A program made the position numbers and the translations under genes. Shown one piece after another: positions 44,344 to 52,818 of a DNA stretch of 64,000 bases. This DNA is from Prochlorococcus sp. MIT 1223. GTDB lineage: Bacteria; Cyanobacteriota; Cyanobacteriia; PCC-6307; Cyanobiaceae. The first letter of the stretch is position 1. The number at the start of each line of letters is the position of its first letter. The stretch lies in the NCBI RefSeq assembly GCF_034092465.1, contig NZ_CP139303.1, positions 372,001 through 436,000 on the forward strand, read 5' to 3'. Below the pieces are notes generated by a model. The model was not told the origin of the DNA and did not search any database. It was given only the letters and a program-made list of their open reading frames with translations.

Positions 44344-45657
44344 CTAATTTTGTTTATTAATTTTGAGATCTTTAAACTTTGTTGCCATTGTAGGGTTGTT
44401 TTTTGTTAATTTTTTTACACTGACCTCTTGAAGCTTATTATTGGCAAGGCGAAGATTTCTATCTGCTCCAAGGAGTGCATCCTTTGTTTTCTGCAAATTA
44501 TTAATTGATTTATCAATTTGATCAATTGCAGACTCAAATCGCCTTGTGGCAAGCTCATAATTTTTACCAAAACCCTTTTTAAATATATCTAAATCATTTT
44601 CAAAATTTGTTATATCTATATTCTGACTCTTAATAATTTCAAGTTCAGATTTGTACTCCAGTGACCTAAGTCCTGCATTTCTCAAAAGTGTAATTATTGG
44701 AAGAAAAAACTGCGGTCTCACAACATACATTTTCTTATAACGATAGGACATATCAACAATTCCAGAATTATATAGATCATTACTTGGCTCAAGAAGTGAT
44801 ACTAATATTCCGTATTCACAATCTTTTTCAACTCTATCCTTATGGAGCTCTTTCAAAAAATCCTCATTTTTCTTTTTTGTAGCCGTTAAATCAATCTCGT
44901 TTTTCATTTCAAACATTATTGATACTATTTCAACACCTGAATCATCAAAATCACGAAAGATGTAGTCCCCCTTACTTCCTGTACTTATGTCACTGTCTTT
45001 CTCAAAATATGCTTGTGGGAAAGCTGTTGCCCTAAAGCGATTAAACTCAGTTTCACAATGCTGTTCTAGTGTTTCTCCTACCATTTTGGTAGATAGTCGT
45101 ATTTTCATATCCCTTAGTCTCTCAATTGCCATATCACGATCCTTTATCTGGCATTCATATTTCTCTGATATAGATTTCTCAGATAATTCTTTCTCAAGTT
45201 CTGCCTTTTGAAGATCATTTTTAAGTAAATCGCATTCCTTCTGAACCTCATTTACTGCTTCAGAAATTGCTATTTTATGAGCATAGTTATTTACTTGGGT
45301 TTCTCTTTCCTTATTTGCCATAAATTGTGTGAGTTGATTATTAATTTCATCCTTTTCCTTCTCCAAAAGACTCCTCACATTGTTAACTGCCAACGTCTTC
45401 TCGAGTTCAGCTGCCTGTAATTTTGATTTAAGTTGGTGAATTGCGGAATCCTTTTCACGAGAAGATTCTTGTATCTCAATTTTTATCTTTTGTTGCAGAA
45501 GCTCAATTTCGTTCTTTTTATCCTTCTCCGCTAAAAGAAGACGTTCTTTTAGTTGGTTCTGAAATTCATCATCTCTAACTTGCTTCAAAATATCTGAGTA
45601 ACTAGTTTCATCAATCTTGAAAAGCTTCCCGCAGTTTGGACAATTAATCTCACTCAT
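44344..45657 (-). CDS. DUF2130 protein: zinc knuckle, coiled coil, nuclease-like domain
   Basis: A 437-residue DUF2130 protein. The N-terminus has a CPNCGKLF knuckle (Cys6, Cys9). Residues 35-185 are a long Glu/Lys-rich coiled coil. The conserved domain (about 186-345) contains [28 protein letters not shown] (Asp231) and IMFEMKN (Glu250, Lys252). That spacing of D and E-x-K looks like a PD-(D/E)xK nuclease core, which is my inference. A second coiled region follows. Such genes are scattered in bacteria and are uncommon in compact picocyanobacterial genomes, suggesting gain by transfer. Confidence 0.85.
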   Translation of the reverse strand: MSEINCPNCGKLFKIDETSYSDILKQVRDDEFQNQLKERLLLAEKDKKNEIELLQQKIKIEIQESSREKDSAIHQLKSKLQAAELEKTLAVNNVRSLLEKEKDEINNQLTQFMANKERETQVNNYAHKIAISEAVNEVQKECDLLKNDLQKAELEKELSEKSISEKYECQIKDRDMAIERLRDMKIRLSTKMVGETLEQHCETEFNRFRATAFPQAYFEKDSDISTGSKGDYIFRDFDDSGVEIVSIMFEMKNEIDLTATKKKNEDFLKELHKDRVEKDCEYGILVSLLEPSNDLYNSGIVDMSYRYKKMYVVRPQFFLPIITLLRNAGLRSLEYKSELEIIKSQNIDITNFENDLDIFKKGFGKNYELATRRFESAIDQIDKSINNLQKTKDALLGADRNLRLANNKLQEVSVKKLTKNNPTMATKFKDLKINKQN

Positions 45658-45787
45658 TATTATTGGATTATTAAATTAATCAAATGATAGCAGAAAGTTT
45701 GAATCCTTGTTTATAACCTTTAAAGAGGCAAATATAAGCAAGTAAATAATTTAAATAATTACATATATTTATAAATTCAGTCTAAAA

Positions 45788-45946
45788 TTATCTCAATAGT
45801 TTTTTAGATCCTAGTTGAATCTCAAGTTCCATTTTCCTTACTTCTAACCGTGGTGCGCTTTTTATAAAAGCAATTCCCAGCCAAGCAGCACCTATTCCTA
45901 ATAAAGCTGGAATCCCAATATTCATAAGTTGCGTGTTTCTATTCAT
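45788..45946 (-). CDS. Single-helix membrane microprotein
   Basis: A 52-residue frame: MNRNTQLMNIGIPALLGIG, AAWLGIAFIKSAPRLEVRK and MELEIQLGSKKLLR. One helix, then a charged amphipathic helix. It lies upstream of the DUF2130 gene on the same strand. Family unknown. Confidence 0.55.
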   Translation of the reverse strand: MNRNTQLMNIGIPALLGIGAAWLGIAFIKSAPRLEVRKMELEIQLGSKKLLR

Positions 45947-46045
45947 TTATAGACCACATAATTTACTATTTATAGCAAATAACAACCATGAAATTACTTG
46001 AATATTAAAAAAAAATTGCTATTGTATTGATATTACATAAAATTC

Positions 46046-46183
46046 ATGGAAATAATAGAGTCTCATAAGAAATTAATCCTATGGTACAAAAAAAAGCTAG
46101 GTTTGTCAGATTATGGAATGCTATGGTTAGTATTTTTTAAAGGTATTTTCGTTACTCTTTTAATTCAATATATATTCTACTAA
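46046..46183 (+). CDS. Membrane microprotein
   Basis: A 45-residue frame: MEIIESHKKLILWYKKKLG, LSDYGMLWLVFFKGIFVTL, LIQYIFY. An amphipathic basic helix followed by one membrane helix. The layout LILWYKKKLGLSDYGMLW is similar to small picocyanobacterial proteins that I recall, but I cannot name the family. Confidence 0.55.
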   Translation: MEIIESHKKLILWYKKKLGLSDYGMLWLVFFKGIFVTLLIQYIFY

Positions 46184-46514
46184 ATCACAAGATTATGAAT
46201 TTTACTCTTGCTATATTCAATATATTTATCCAATCTATATTTTATTAACGATGGATAGGATTTGCTATAGGTATTATACAGTCAAAAAAATTAGTAACTA
46301 TAAAATGATAATTGATAGTTACTAATTCATTATAAAACATTTAAATTATTATAAGTAGGCTATATGTGATGAAAGAATTAATACAGAATGATGGTGAATA
46401 AGAATAACTTTATAAAATCTTATCCCTAGAATATATTAATATATAGGCAGATTAAGTGGTTTTGATAAATTTAATTAGATATACATTTATAGTCTCAAAT
46501 TATCAAGCGACAAT
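46184..46514. other. Gap without recognised gene
   Basis: A 331-base AT-rich stretch between the genes at 46046 and 46515, with only very short frames. No stem-loop with a T tract was noted. Confidence 0.45.
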
Positions 46515-46694
46515 TTAATTACAAAGTATTCCAACCTTGGCCATCGAAATCAAAATTAAATTGTGAAAACTTGGTACTGCTTTATCTAATGCCACTAAGA
46601 ATATCAAAAATGACATTGAGGTCATTGATAAATATTGAAGCCAGTGAATGCCAGCACCATCAAGTCCGTTCTTATCAAACCCAGTACTAGTCAT
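46515..46694 (-). CDS. Single-helix membrane microprotein (VPSxH type)
   Basis: A 59-residue frame: MTSTGFDKNGLDGAGIHWL, QYLSMTSMSFLIFLVALDK, AVPSFHNLILISMAKVGI. It shares the order helix then D[KR]xVPS[FV]H with the 52-residue protein at 34606. The two are probably distant members of one family. Confidence 0.55.
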   Translation of the reverse strand: MTSTGFDKNGLDGAGIHWLQYLSMTSMSFLIFLVALDKAVPSFHNLILISMAKVGILCN

Positions 46695-46830
46695 TTAGGA
46701 AACGCAAGGTCTGACACATTAGCGCATTAAAACTTTTTGTGTGTTTTCTAGATAAAAGAAAAATATAAACTCAGTTGATTAAGGAATATATCTTATTAGT
46801 GCTATAGGAAATGTTTGGAATTATGTAGAG

Positions 46831-46949
46831 ATGGACTCAGTAACAACCTTAAGTAAGTCAATGATGCTGATGGATTGGGACCCTTACGTTATTTTCGTAT
46901 ATTTCCTTGCCTAGGTGCCTTATTCATATGGCCTCTTATCACAGCCTAA
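46831..46949 (+). pseudogene. Frameshifted membrane microgene
   Basis: The ATG frame MDSVTTLSKSMMLMDWDPY to VIFVYFLA ends at TAG (46912). In the adjacent frame GCCTAGGTGCC reads on as LGALFIWPLITA and ends at TAA (46947). Restoring one base after GCC would give a continuous protein of about 40 residues with one helix. Either this is a recent inactivation or the short form is the real product. Confidence 0.4.
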
Positions 46950-47005
46950 AAAAAAGTGATAAAGGGAGATGGGTGGTTTAAGTTAAATAAAGATATTGAG
47001 GAATT

Positions 47006-47275
47006 ATGCGAAACCTTTTACTTGCTCTATGCCTAATCACATCAATTCTTCTGACTGGTTGGAGCAGCATAAGTGCAAACTCTGACCAGCTAGAAAGTCT
47101 CATCCAAGAGCCAACCTTATCCTCAGAGGAAGAGGAAAGTACACTTGAAATGATAGTTGGACCAACTCAAGCAGATAAACCTATAGAGAAGCTATTTGGG
47201 GAACAAAAAGAAATGAGCATGGAAGAAATATTTGGGAGCGAGCAGGTATTTCCTTTTGAGCCAGGATTTAGCTAA
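47006..47275 (+). CDS. Small secreted protein with EIFGxE..FPF motif
   Basis: An 89-residue product. A signal peptide covers residues 1-25 (LLLALCLITSILLTGW to SANS). The mature part is acidic and contains IVGPTQADKPIEKLFGEQ and, near the end, MEEIFGSEQVFPFEPGFS. The latter parallels LDEILGPEDNFPFLPD in the secreted protein at 49549. The motif may bind a partner in the periplasm or lumen; that is inference. RBS GAGGAA lies just upstream. Confidence 0.65.
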   Translation: MRNLLLALCLITSILLTGWSSISANSDQLESLIQEPTLSSEEEESTLEMIVGPTQADKPIEKLFGEQKEMSMEEIFGSEQVFPFEPGFS

Positions 47276-47396
47276 CTAATTTCGAGATATTACCAAAGTA
47301 TTAGTAGACGATCCTTTAACTAGAGTAAAAAATCAATTTTACATCTAAATTAGTAGTTAAACTTATATTAGTATATAAATAGTCAATATTAATTAT

Positions 47397-47531
47397 TCAC
47401 TTCTTCAATTTGCTCTCCAAGCCTTGAGCTTTCATATTGGTTGAGACCCCAGCAAAGCCAATGACAAAAAAGGCTATGTAGAATAAGGCCGCAGAGAGTA
47501 TTATTAAAGAAATCAGAAGCAATGGATTCAT
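47397..47531 (-). CDS. Single-helix membrane microprotein
   Basis: A 44-residue frame: MNPLLLISLIILSAALFYI, AFFVIGFAGVSTNMKAQGL and ESKLKK. One long helix of about 30 residues with a basic tail. Convergent with the 47006 gene. Family unknown. Confidence 0.55.
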   Translation of the reverse strand: MNPLLLISLIILSAALFYIAFFVIGFAGVSTNMKAQGLESKLKK

Positions 47532-47982
47532 TTGTGTTTTAATAATTAATGATAGAGTCTAGATTATTATAAGCTTAGGAAAAAGTACTAAGTTAATTTA
47601 TTATAATAGACAAAAAAATAATAAAAAAGGGTTTCTAGAAAACTTATAAGTATAGATTTGTATGATAGGTTAGCAAGCTTTTCTAATAACAATCCTTAAA
47701 AAAATTTTTTGAGAGTTCTATCGATTAAATGGATCAGGACGTTTAAGATCAAACCATGAATAGAAATATAGTGATTGCTTTTAACTCTAAGGAAAGACAA
47801 TTTAAAATTACTAAGAAATTTATTTGTTTTTTAAAGTTCCATATTCAGCTGTTAATATTTTAATTCTGGTTATAAAGAAAAGAATAGAAGATAAAGTTAA
47901 GAATTAATTATAGAGAAAGTAATAAATAATTTTAAAATAATAATAGAGCGTGGCAAATTTTAAATATAATTATATTTACTAA
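47532..47982. other. Gap with minor frames only
   Basis: A 451-base AT-rich region. The minus-strand phrase SWFDLKRPDPFNR (about 47727-47767) ends at a stop and looks protein-like, but the open frame has no start codon. A 35-codon plus-strand frame at 47757 overlaps it. Neither is called. Confidence 0.4.
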
Positions 47983-48396
47983 TCATTTCCATAGTCCATT
48001 TTTAGATAAAAGATCTTGTATATTAGGCCATGCTGAAATCAATTCCTTAATTGTCTTACGATTGGGAGTATAGAAAACACATGAGAATGTACTTAAGATA
48101 TAAACACAAAACCAAAGATTACTAACACGGAAAATAATTATAAAAGAAAAAATAAAGCTAACTAAAAAGAACAACAATAACGAACGGTTAATTATTTCAA
48201 GAGGTGACTTCCTAAGCCTTAAAAAATGTCTATTTAAGTATTTTCTCTCATATACTAACCTCTTCTCCTCGTCTCTCTCCTCCTGAATAAATCTTGCAGC
48301 TTCATCATCTAACTCATTATTTGAGTTTACAATGTCAGCTATTTGATCATTGGATATGTTTCCAAAAGGATCGTAAGCCTTTTTTCTGTCTAACAT
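47983..48396 (-). CDS. Two-helix membrane protein
   Basis: A 137-residue product. A soluble acidic N-terminus (AYDPFGNISNDQIADIVN) and a charged helix (ARFIQEERDEEKRLVYERKY) precede two membrane helices at about 70-110. The end AWPNIQDLLSKNGLWK is soluble. No family recognised. Confidence 0.6.
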   Translation of the reverse strand: MLDRKKAYDPFGNISNDQIADIVNSNNELDDEAARFIQEERDEEKRLVYERKYLNRHFLRLRKSPLEIINRSLLLFFLVSFIFSFIIIFRVSNLWFCVYILSTFSCVFYTPNRKTIKELISAWPNIQDLLSKNGLWK

Positions 48397-48643
48397 AAAT
48401 ATTCAGTACTAAAAAAGGTCTTTAATTAATTTAGACAGAAACTATCATAATTATATTGAATTATGATTATACCATAATGTTTTAAAATTTATTTATTTAT
48501 AGAACATCATTGATTTATCAGCAGATTGTGCAGATTTAATGATTATCGAAACTTTTAAAAATATCATCTTAAAAAAGCAGAAGATAAGATAATCATTACA
48601 TTAAATTGAAGATTTGCACCATCTCGTCAAGGTATTTATAATC

Positions 48644-48659
48644 AGCATACGTATATGCT
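48644..48659. promoter_or_regulatory. Inverted repeat upstream of CNGR-family gene
   Basis: AGCATA-CGTA-TATGCT lies 12 bases before the ATG at 48671. The right arm overlaps TATGCTAAT, a possible -10 element, so a protein bound here could block transcription. This is only a candidate; an uncommon 6-base arm can occur by chance. Confidence 0.3.
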
Positions 48660-48670
48660 AATAGACTTTC

Positions 48671-48898
48671 ATGACAAAGAGAAATTCTTTTCTTAAGAAG
48701 ATTTATAAAATTAACAAACATGGATATATTACAGGATCTTCTCTTATATTGATAGCAATTTGTCTAATCCCTGGAGCAATAAAAAGCGCCAGTGAGGTTT
48801 TTTGTATAGGTCAATCCTCTAATAAAATTTGGCTTTTAGAAAATAACCACTCAGAAGCCAATATGATAGCTGTACAACGTTGTAATGGTAGAAATTAA
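48671..48898 (+). CDS. Small anchored protein with C-terminal CNGR
   Basis: A 75-residue product: basic start MTKRNSFLKKIYKINKHG, one helix (GSSLILIAICLIPGAI), then ASEVFCIGQSSNKIWLLENN and IAVQRCNGRN. The two Cys outside the membrane may pair. The tail matches AVRKCNGR in the gene at 51478, which also has one Cys 20-25 residues before it. Confidence 0.6.
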   Translation: MTKRNSFLKKIYKINKHGYITGSSLILIAICLIPGAIKSASEVFCIGQSSNKIWLLENNHSEANMIAVQRCNGRN

Positions 48899-49228
48899 TG
48901 GCATTTTTATCTCGTTTCTTTATTTATATTGAAAGGAACCTTTTTATTATTTAATTAAGTCTTTTACCTTATTGCTAATCTTCACGCCAATTATAAGAAT
49001 ATTACAAATTTCTCATAGTTTAAGTTATCTAAATTTAATATTTTATTTAGTCATGGTTTATTAAAATTATTTAATAATTTTTCATATAAAAGTCTTTTAA
49101 GAATTTAAAAGGTATGAAATACAAAGAGAACTTCTGAATCAAATGTCTTGATTAGCTAAAAGTTAATGACAAAAGCAAATTTATTTATTTTTATGTGAGA
49201 TGCTTTTGTTCATACTATTTAGCCTGTC
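48899..49228. other. Gap without recognised gene
   Basis: A 330-base AT-rich region, no supported frame. It should contain the promoter of the DUF3303-like gene at 49229. Confidence 0.45.
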
Positions 49229-49552
49229 ATGCAACTTTATCTAGTTGACGCACAATTCCCAAATATCGAAAATCAGATTGCTGCCTATAAGCAATTTATA
49301 AAGGTTTGGGAGAATGGTGAGATGGCAAAACAAGATAAATTTGATGGATTTGAAATGCTGTTTAGAGTTCATGCTCCCGCAGAAGGTCGGGTAGTTCTAC
49401 TTTGTAAGGCAAATAGTGATAAAGAGCTATTTGCTCACTTTGCTCCTTGGCGTGCTCAGTTTGGAATCGATATGGAAATGACTCCAGTAATCAGTTGTCA
49501 GAATGTAGTTGACTACCACAAAGATCTTTTCTCGAAAATGGGAGAATTATGA
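49229..49552 (+). CDS. DUF3303-like protein
   Basis: A 107-residue dimeric-barrel type domain. It follows DUF3303 in outline: FPNIENQIAAYKQFI, GFEMLFRVHAPAEGRVVLLCKAN, then ELFAHFAPWRAQFGIDMEMTPVIS. No role is known. The stop overlaps the next gene start as ATGA, linking it to a secreted FPF-motif protein. Confidence 0.7.
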   Translation: MQLYLVDAQFPNIENQIAAYKQFIKVWENGEMAKQDKFDGFEMLFRVHAPAEGRVVLLCKANSDKELFAHFAPWRAQFGIDMEMTPVISCQNVVDYHKDLFSKMGEL

Positions 49553-49812
49553 AAAAAATAAAAAGAACATTTTTTACTTTTTGCCTTGTTCTTTTTATCT
49601 TTCTTCAGATTATTCCGGACAACGTACAAGCAGGTTATTTGCCTTTCGATGAAATCAATGAAGCGCAAAGTAAACTCAGTTATAAAAATACGAAGGAGAA
49701 AAACTTAGACGAAATTTTAGGTCCAGAAGATAATTTCCCATTTTTACCAGATAATCATCGAGACAGCTCTAATCCGATTGGCAGAATAGGAAAGATAACT
49801 GAAGTACCTTAA
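49549..49812 (+). CDS. Small secreted protein with EILGxE..FPF motif
   Basis: An 87-residue product with a signal peptide ending NVQAGY (about residue 28). The mature part has LPFDEINEAQSKLSYKN, then LDEILGPEDNFPFLPDNH and a basic end. The EILGPED.FPF segment matches that of the protein at 47006. Start overlaps the DUF3303-like stop, so the two are co-translated. Confidence 0.65.
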   Translation: MKKIKRTFFTFCLVLFIFLQIIPDNVQAGYLPFDEINEAQSKLSYKNTKEKNLDEILGPEDNFPFLPDNHRDSSNPIGRIGKITEVP

Positions 49813-49931
49813 TTGCTTATTTAAAATAACTAATAATTATGAAAATAATATATAAAAGTGAATTCATGGAAAAACATAAGCCCATTTTGCATTTTAGTTA
49901 GTTAAATTAATTATTAGCCAGTATAACTTTA

Positions 49932-50168
49932 ATGTATTTATTAGGTCTTGGATTATTATTTTTAAGCTCTTGGTACCTTATTAAGCTTTATAGGGTTTTC
50001 AATAATGATCCAATAGCCAAGAAAGAGGTTAATCAAGCTTGGGAGGAGGCAAAGAAAGGAGCAAAAGGAAAGAATCCATTTGCTCCTGGAAGAATAAAAA
50101 ATGCTATTAACTCTTATCAGTCAGATATGAGGCCAAAAGATTCAGAAAAAAATTTAGAAAAGGATTAA
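49932..50168 (+). CDS. Membrane-anchored small protein
   Basis: A 78-residue product. Residues 1-20 form one helix (MYLLGLGLLFLSSWYLIKLY). The rest is a soluble Lys/Ala-rich tail, NQAWEEAKKGAKGKNPFAPGR. The GKNPFAPGRIKNAI phrase looks conserved in style, but no family is known. Confidence 0.6.
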   Translation: MYLLGLGLLFLSSWYLIKLYRVFNNDPIAKKEVNQAWEEAKKGAKGKNPFAPGRIKNAINSYQSDMRPKDSEKNLEKD

Positions 50169-50287
50169 AGAATAAGAGAAAATAATAAATGAAAAGTATT
50201 CTTATACTATAGATAAATTTTTATAGTAGAATATTAATTATTTTTCTATTATACTATTCTATAAAATAGGTTAACCAGATTTATCAA

Positions 50288-50479
50288 ATGAATCCTATCT
50301 TTACTCCTATGGGATCGTTAACTTTAGCTTTTGCAATAGTTTCTATATTCTGGATTGCAAAAAATATAGTAGAAGGAAGGAAGGCAGAGAATCAAATTAG
50401 AGAAGCTAAGATTAAAAAATTTAATAATTCTTCTATTTATGAACAAAAGAAGCGTTTGAACCAAATTCTAAATAAGTAG
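50288..50479 (+). CDS. Single-helix membrane protein
   Basis: A 63-residue frame: MNPIFTPMGSLTLAFAIVS, IFWIAKNIVEGRKAENQIR and a Lys/Asn-rich tail. One helix with a cytoplasmic basic amphipathic extension is predicted. Family unknown. Confidence 0.55.
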   Translation: MNPIFTPMGSLTLAFAIVSIFWIAKNIVEGRKAENQIREAKIKKFNNSSIYEQKKRLNQILNK

Positions 50480-50760
50480 TCATTTTATATATCTTGACAA
50501 ATTTTAGGCACGTATTCGAATGAATTGATTCAATTAAACCTACTAAATATTATACATAAGCCAATCATAAGCTGATAGATTTGTCTGATAATATTTTACT
50601 TTTATGCCAATATATTAACATTTACTATTTAATTTGTTACTAAAATCTATTCTAAATGGAACAATTTTACAAATAGAAAAAGTGAAATATAAAGCATAAT
50701 TACTTATTATTAATAAGATATAGTTTCCAATAGTAAGAGCTTAAAAATTACTATGAAATA

Positions 50761-51282
50761 TTATTTAGTTATATCGACACTACCTGTAGGAGCAAGGAAA
50801 TTGACTATTGCTGGTATCAGAAAAAGAACTGTTATTAATCTAACTGCATGAAGAGCTGCAACTGCTGCGCCAACTCCAAATTCAGCCCCAACTAGGCTCA
50901 TGCCTATCGTCCCTCCAGGAGCTGCACCTAATAGTGCTACGACTTTTTCTACTCCAAGGAATTTACTAATTAATAGACCAACGAGAATGCCTGTTATCAA
51001 GAGTGTAAATGTAATAACTAGTGCTGGTTTCCAGAGTAATTGCAATTCTCCAAGTGTTTCTCTATTGATCCCTGTCCCAATTACTGTTCCTATTCCTATT
51101 CCTAATATTGTTTTTGTTCCCAAGGGCCATGATGCAACCTCAATCTGGCCACTAACACTTAACAAACCAGCACCAATTATCGCTCCAAGAAGAGGTGCTG
51201 CAGGAATCCCAGTTAAAAGCATAAGAGAACCCAAAGAAGCACCCCCAAGGATGTAAAGCAGCAAATTCAAGAAGGAAGGCAT
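50761..51282 (-). CDS. AbrB-type duplicated membrane protein (AmoA/Gneg_AbrB_dup family)
   Basis: A 173-residue membrane protein with about five or six helices of the TIGR03082-type family. Clear features are LYILGGASLGSLMLLTGIPAAPLLGAI, WPLGTKTILGIGIGTVIG and VVALLGAAPGGTIGMSLVGAEFGVG, the last being diagnostic. Full-length relatives have two such halves (about 350 residues); this protein has one, as in many cyanobacteria. Despite the name it has no DNA-binding domain here; transport is the likely role. Confidence 0.85.
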   Translation of the reverse strand: MPSFLNLLLYILGGASLGSLMLLTGIPAAPLLGAIIGAGLLSVSGQIEVASWPLGTKTILGIGIGTVIGTGINRETLGELQLLWKPALVITFTLLITGILVGLLISKFLGVEKVVALLGAAPGGTIGMSLVGAEFGVGAAVAALHAVRLITVLFLIPAIVNFLAPTGSVDITK

Positions 51283-51477
51283 GTAAATTCAATTTGGCTA
51301 TATTTCAAGTCTCGCTTTTAAGATTGATTTATCAAGGCCATCATCAAGAAAGCTTGATTTGGAGAAAAGAAGGTGAGGCAAAATCCATTGAAAACTCTTG
51401 TAAAAATTATTTGCCTAAAGTTGCAAAGAATAATAGTTAAAAATATTCTAAGTAAAGTCTGATTACAGGAAATATTA

Positions 51478-51705
51478 ATGACTGAAGAAAAAAACGAATC
51501 TCCAATCAACTGGATCAAAATCCTTTTTGGAACTACATTAGCTTTGTGTGCTCTTAGTCTTGCCTTAATTGCTATAAATTTACGTCCTCTAGCAATATGG
51601 GCAAATTATCAAAGCGCATGTATTGAGAAAGAAAGTAGTAAAGCTCCAATTGAATGGGCTGTCAGGAAATGCAATGGTCGTTCAAAAGTTTATCAAGTGA
51701 AGTAA
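51478..51705 (+). CDS. Small anchored protein with CNGR tail
   Basis: A 75-residue product: MTEEKNESPINWIKILFG, helix TTLALCALSLALIAINL, then WANYQSACIEKESSKAPIEW and AVRKCNGRSKVYQVK. It parallels the gene at 48671 in helix position, a single Cys after the helix and the CNGR tail. A disulfide between the two Cys outside the membrane is plausible. Confidence 0.6.
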   Translation: MTEEKNESPINWIKILFGTTLALCALSLALIAINLRPLAIWANYQSACIEKESSKAPIEWAVRKCNGRSKVYQVK

Positions 51706-51822
51706 AGAATATAAAAATTAAATAAAAGAAAAAAGTTTAACAACGTTTATTAACTGTATATATTAGATCTAAGCAATTTGCTAAATAATAGTGAAAATAA
51801 TATTCGATTAAAAGGTAATACT

Positions 51823-51996
51823 ATGGGAGAAGCCAAAAGAAGAAAAGAGCAAGGACTACCTGCTAGAAAGAAAAATTCAACTTCCTATTCGAACTCTAAA
51901 ACTCTTTTGGCAAAATATCCTATTTTTACTTTCATACTTATAGGGCTTTTTCTTGTTTTCTTAATTTACGACTTAATCAAATACTATGGTTCATAG
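51823..51996 (+). CDS. DUF2839-like small membrane protein
   Basis: A 57-residue protein from MGEAKRRKEQGLPARKK; the open frame extends to TTG at 51778, but the MGEAKRRK start is the family signature. A basic N-terminus is followed by one helix (IFTFILIGLFLVFLIYDL). DUF2839 is cyanobacterial and of unknown role. The last 13 bases overlap the converging gene at 51984. Confidence 0.7.
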   Translation: MGEAKRRKEQGLPARKKNSTSYSNSKTLLAKYPIFTFILIGLFLVFLIYDLIKYYGS

Positions 51997-52211
51997 CTCT
52001 GCTTAATTTGCAATTCAGGGAAACAGCTAGTTAATTGTATTAAGTCCAAGATCTCTGAACGATCATACGAAGAAATATTTTTACCTAAAATTCCACTGCC
52101 CTCTTGCAATGCTTCGACCTCCATTTTTTCTCTAATCAATTTTTTCCGTTCTTTACTCGACATTGCCTTAAATCGTAATTTCCTTTCTTCAGGTGATTCT
52201 TGATTTTTCAT
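51984..52211 (-). CDS. Small charged protein
   Basis: A 75-residue soluble product. The N-terminal MKNQESPEERKLRFKAMSSKERKKLIREKM is a highly charged helix, followed by LGKNISSYDRSEILDLIQLTSCFPE. The gene is antiparallel to DUF2839 with a 13-base tail overlap. No family recognised. Confidence 0.55.
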   Translation of the reverse strand: MKNQESPEERKLRFKAMSSKERKKLIREKMEVEALQEGSGILGKNISSYDRSEILDLIQLTSCFPELQIKQSYEP

Positions 52212-52411
52212 TAGTATTGATTATCAGATTATTAATATTAAATATAGGCTAAATTTTGAAAAATTGTTCTATAAAAATAATGGAATTAAAAAATAATTAT
52301 TAGACTTAAAAAAAGATGTAATTATAAACCCCAGTGAAACCTTCAATGCCGACACCCTCAAAAAACGTAGTTTTCCATATCTAGTGTTACGAAGTTACCA
52401 AGGCGAGAAGC

Positions 52412-52555
52412 ATGGCGCTATATTCAGAGTGCATGCTTTTTTTGCTAGAAAAAAGAGTGAAAATTATCCGCCATTCGTTTCCATTAAAAGATGAAGCAAA
52501 ATTGGTCTTCAAAATCTTTGGAAATATACCAACAATTCAAATGACAAGGTTATGA
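52412..52555 (+). CDS. Possible small protein upstream of 52552 gene
   Basis: A 47-residue frame: MALYSECMLFLLEKRVKII, RHSFPLKDEAKLVFKIFG and NIPTIQMTRL. Its stop overlaps the next start (TTATGA), favouring coupling. A rival frame over the same bases (EKHGAIFRVHAFFARKKS) ends earlier and has no start codon. The call is tentative. Confidence 0.35.
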   Translation: MALYSECMLFLLEKRVKIIRHSFPLKDEAKLVFKIFGNIPTIQMTRL

Positions 52556-52761
52556 AAGACATGAACAGCTTAAATTACTTGAAAAATCCAAGGCAAAGTG
52601 GCAATAAAGTTTCTAATCCATTTGAAGCTGATATAAACATTTTCAAAATACCCCAAGGCTTAGAAAGTCCTGACAAAGCCAAAGAAACTTTACGTATGGA
52701 AAGAATCAGACTTTTAGAAGATAGTGTTGTGCAAGACGTAGTAAGCTCAAAAATCAACTAG
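52552..52761 (+). CDS. Small soluble protein
   Basis: A 69-residue product: MNSLNYLKNPRQSGNKVSN, PFEADINIFKIPQGLESPD and ETLRMERIRLLEDSVVQDVV. No membrane segment. The C-terminal helix is amphipathic. A minus-strand frame of similar length is a shadow. Family unknown. Confidence 0.55.
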   Translation: MKDMNSLNYLKNPRQSGNKVSNPFEADINIFKIPQGLESPDKAKETLRMERIRLLEDSVVQDVVSSKIN

Positions 52762-52818
52762 AACTAATTTTTGTTTAAGTTGTCAAAATAAGATTATGAT
52801 TAAATGCCTTTAAAGCAA

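Noticed and set aside
52575-52757. 60-codon minus-strand frame
   Set aside because: Antisense to the gene at 52552 with almost the same limits; the plus frame has a start next to an upstream stop and better amino-acid balance.
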